Position numbers and translations under genes: made by a program. This document shows, piece after piece, positions 5,483 through 7,246 of a stretch of DNA of 7,246 bases. Source of the stretch: Akkermansiaceae bacterium UBA4145 (GTDB taxonomy: Bacteria > Verrucomicrobiota > Verrucomicrobiia > Verrucomicrobiales > Akkermansiaceae); assembly GCA_002380675.1 (NCBI GenBank), contig DFWB01000083.1:1-7246 (forward strand), given 5' to 3'. The notes below the pieces were generated by a model. It did not search any database and was not told the DNA's origin. It saw nothing but the letters and a program-made list of their open reading frames with translations. Every line of letters begins with the position of its first letter. Within the stretch, counting starts at the first letter, position 1.

Positions 5483-6960
5483 ATTTCCGAGTGATGGCGA
5501 GGGTTCTTGGAGTGCTCTTCACTTTGGAGAGCGTGGCCATGCTTGTTTGTGGTCTCTTTGCCTATCTTGACCCTCACGATGTTGGGAGCCGGGGGCTGAT
5601 GCCCTTATTGGTTGCGGCAGGTGTCAGTTTCCTGCTGGGGCTGATCCTTATTTTGTCCGGAGGTAAGCTGTCGAACAGAATTCCGCGCCGGGAGGGGATC
5701 TTAATTGTTGGGCTGGGTTGGGTTTTCAGTGCAGTTCTTGGAGCTATCCCTTTTGTGATTGGAGAGCCCAACCTCTCTCCTGCAGCAGCTCTCTTCGAGT
5801 CGGTGTCCGGGTTTACGACGACGGGGGCTACCGTGATATCTGATCTAACCGAATGGCCCCGGGCGATTTTGCTCTGGCGCTCTGTCATGCAGTGGCTGGG
5901 AGGGTTGGGAATCCTTGTGCTTTTCGTGGCGCTCCTCTCCGGAAGTGGAGGCGCCAAGTTTCTGTTCAGGAACGAGTCTTCCTTCCAGTCGGAGCAGGCC
6001 AGTACGGCGAGGATTCATGACACCGCGCTCAATTTTCTGATAGTATATGTTGCTCTCACGGTAGTTTGTCTTCTCGGTCTGAAGGGGCTTGGGCTCGGCT
6101 GGTTCGACGCTGTCGCGCACTCGTTTACGACGGTAGCAACCGGGGGATTCAGCCCGCACAATGAGAGCATTGCCTATTTTTCCAATTTTGCGAACGGGTT
6201 GCTGATTGAGATCTGGATTGCAATCTTCATGTTTCTTGGGAGCACGAGTTTTCTGATCTATGTCGTAATTAAGTCGGGGCGGTGGAAGGAGTTGCGGCGA
6301 CTGGAGGAAGTGCGGTGGTATTTTCTGCTTGTAATGATGGGGATTCTGGCGGCCTGGGCGGTGGGAACGATGGGCGGCGGGATGGGTGCTCTGGAGGCCC
6401 TGCGTGGTGCCGTTTTCACCATTGTTTCAATCGCTTCCACGACGGGATACGTGACGGCAAATTATGAGCAGTGGCCCGTGGCAACCTATTTCATCATCCT
6501 TGCCCTGATGCTGGTTGGTGGGTGTGCAGGATCCACCTCGGGGGGGTTGAAGGTTAGCCGATTGATTCTTCTCATTCGGGCTGCTTGGCAGGAAGTCGTG
6601 AAGGCGTTTCGCCCCAATCAGATCATGGCGATGAAGGTGAATGGCAACCAGATCGATGACGTGGCTCGTGCTCAGACCGTTCTATTTATTGCGATCTTTG
6701 CCCTGATGTCTCTTGGCTCAATGGTGGTGGTGGCGGTAATCGAGACTTCTCAGGGGATCGATTTCGGCACGACGGTATCTGCGGTGCTAGCGACCTTTGG
6801 AAATATCGGGCCGGGCTACGGTGATGTTGGCCCCACGGATAATTACGGGCAATTCCAGCCATCCACGCAGTTGTTTCTTTCGCTCCTTATGATTATGGGC
6901 CGATTGGAGCTCTATGCGATCCTCGTATTTTTTGTTCCAGCAGTCTGGAAAAAGTATTAG
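5479..6960 (+). CDS. trkH: TrkH, potassium-translocating membrane subunit of the Trk system
   Basis: TrkH is the inner-membrane K+ pore of the SKT (TrkH/TrkG/KtrB/HKT) superfamily. The 493 residues match the usual TrkH length. The ATG at 5479 gives MNFRVMARVLGVLF, the typical TrkH N-terminus, and has a good ribosome binding site. The four pore loops are all recognisable: SGFTTTGATV (110-119), HSFTTVATGGFS (214-225), SIASTTGYVTANY (317-329) and TFGNIGPGYGDV (439-450). Each has its filter glycine, which fits K+ selectivity. GGCAGSTSGGLK (348-358) is the Gly/Ser-rich stretch in the third repeat that matches the intramembrane gating loop. GRLE (474-477) after the fourth loop is the conserved Arg region. 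Two hydrophobic helices precede the first repeat, as in TrkH but not the shorter KtrB. It works with TrkA encoded just upstream. No broken or missing key residue is seen. It converges on the next gene with only 53 bp between the stops and no clear terminator hairpin. Confidence 0.97.
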   Translation: MNFRVMARVLGVLFTLESVAMLVCGLFAYLDPHDVGSRGLMPLLVAAGVSFLLGLILILSGGKLSNRIPRREGILIVGLGWVFSAVLGAIPFVIGEPNLSPAAALFESVSGFTTTGATVISDLTEWPRAILLWRSVMQWLGGLGILVLFVALLSGSGGAKFLFRNESSFQSEQASTARIHDTALNFLIVYVALTVVCLLGLKGLGLGWFDAVAHSFTTVATGGFSPHNESIAYFSNFANGLLIEIWIAIFMFLGSTSFLIYVVIKSGRWKELRRLEEVRWYFLLVMMGILAAWAVGTMGGGMGALEALRGAVFTIVSIASTTGYVTANYEQWPVATYFIILALMLVGGCAGSTSGGLKVSRLILLIRAAWQEVVKAFRPNQIMAMKVNGNQIDDVARAQTVLFIAIFALMSLGSMVVVAVIETSQGIDFGTTVSAVLATFGNIGPGYGDVGPTDNYGQFQPSTQLFLSLLMIMGRLELYAILVFFVPAVWKKY

Positions 6961-7013
6961 GTCGAAATGCTGCAGATCATGGAAGAGACGTCGCGGTCAC
7001 GTGAGTGCTTCTC

Positions 7014-7246
7014 CTACGGGTGCAGGGTGAGTCTGTGAGGATCGTAGTGATCGTTTGGGTGAAATAACCATCCGGGATTCGTTTTCAGGAGTTCATAGTT
7101 CTTTAGGCGAAATTCCGGAAGAAATTGGTTGCTGTTAGGCTCGTAGACCGTTTCTCCCGTATAGCTTCCCCAGATGCGATACTCGTAATTGTGGTCATAG
7201 GCGTAGCGGGCATCGTTGGGGCCGTCCTGAGGAAGGTTGTCCGGAG
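7014..7246 (-). CDS. C-terminal end of an unrecognised aromatic- and His-rich protein (partial)
   Basis: On the minus strand one frame is open from the right edge to TAG at 7016-7014, giving the last 76 residues of a protein whose start lies outside the window. The piece is unusually rich in Tyr, Asn, Asp, His and Pro, for example YAYDHNYEYRIWGSY early on and NPGWLFHPNDHYDPHR near the end. It has few runs of hydrophobic residues, and there is no membrane segment or known catalytic signature. Codon use is orderly and the frame is clean, so I take it as coding. I do not recognise the family, and the composition alone does not justify a function. It is convergent with trkH, with 53 bp between the stops. 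Confidence 0.7.
   Translation of the reverse strand, partial: PDNLPQDGPNDARYAYDHNYEYRIWGSYTGETVYEPNSNQFLPEFRLKNYELLKTNPGWLFHPNDHYDPHRLTLHP

Noticed and set aside
6961..7013. Bidirectional terminator between the convergent genes
   Set aside because: Only imperfect, broken pairings (GAAG with CTTC at the ends) are present, with no T-run on either strand.

Overview
The window looks like a chromosomal piece of a Gram-negative bacterium. It carries a Sec-exported TPR protein of over 1000 residues next to a two-gene Trk potassium uptake unit. Large exported TPR proteins followed by small proline-rich proteins are common in Verrucomicrobia and related PVC bacteria, so that is my tentative guess. 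It is an inference from gene style, not from a marker gene. No tRNA, rRNA, insertion sequence, phage gene or CRISPR array is visible.

Layout. A minus-strand pair fills the left half: a very long TPR protein (3588 down to 334, GTG start), then, 29 bases downstream, a new reading frame starting at 304 and running off the left edge. That frame has a basic N-terminus and ends in AEPPV-type pentapeptides encoded by a 15-bp tandem repeat. A gene-free divergent region of nearly 300 bp (3589-3865) separates this pair from the plus-strand potassium genes. It holds an AT-rich stretch, a short palindrome, two small inverted repeats and a 9-bp direct repeat.

The plus-strand unit is trkA (3866 or 3893 to 5281), a probable 55-codon small gene (5315-5482) and trkH (5479-6960). 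The small frame ends in an ATGA overlap with the trkH start, as expected for translational coupling. TrkH is the membrane pore subunit with four selectivity-filter loops. TrkA is the cytoplasmic nucleotide-binding ring subunit with two RCK units. Together they form a Trk-type K+ uptake system. At the right edge, converging on trkH, lies the C-terminal 76 residues of an unrecognised aromatic- and His-rich protein on the minus strand (7246 down to 7014).

Most of the window is conventional. The least explained parts are the small frame between trkA and trkH, the proline-rich repeat protein behind the TPR gene, the structured divergent region, and a roughly 13-residue insertion in the first Rossmann fold of TrkA.
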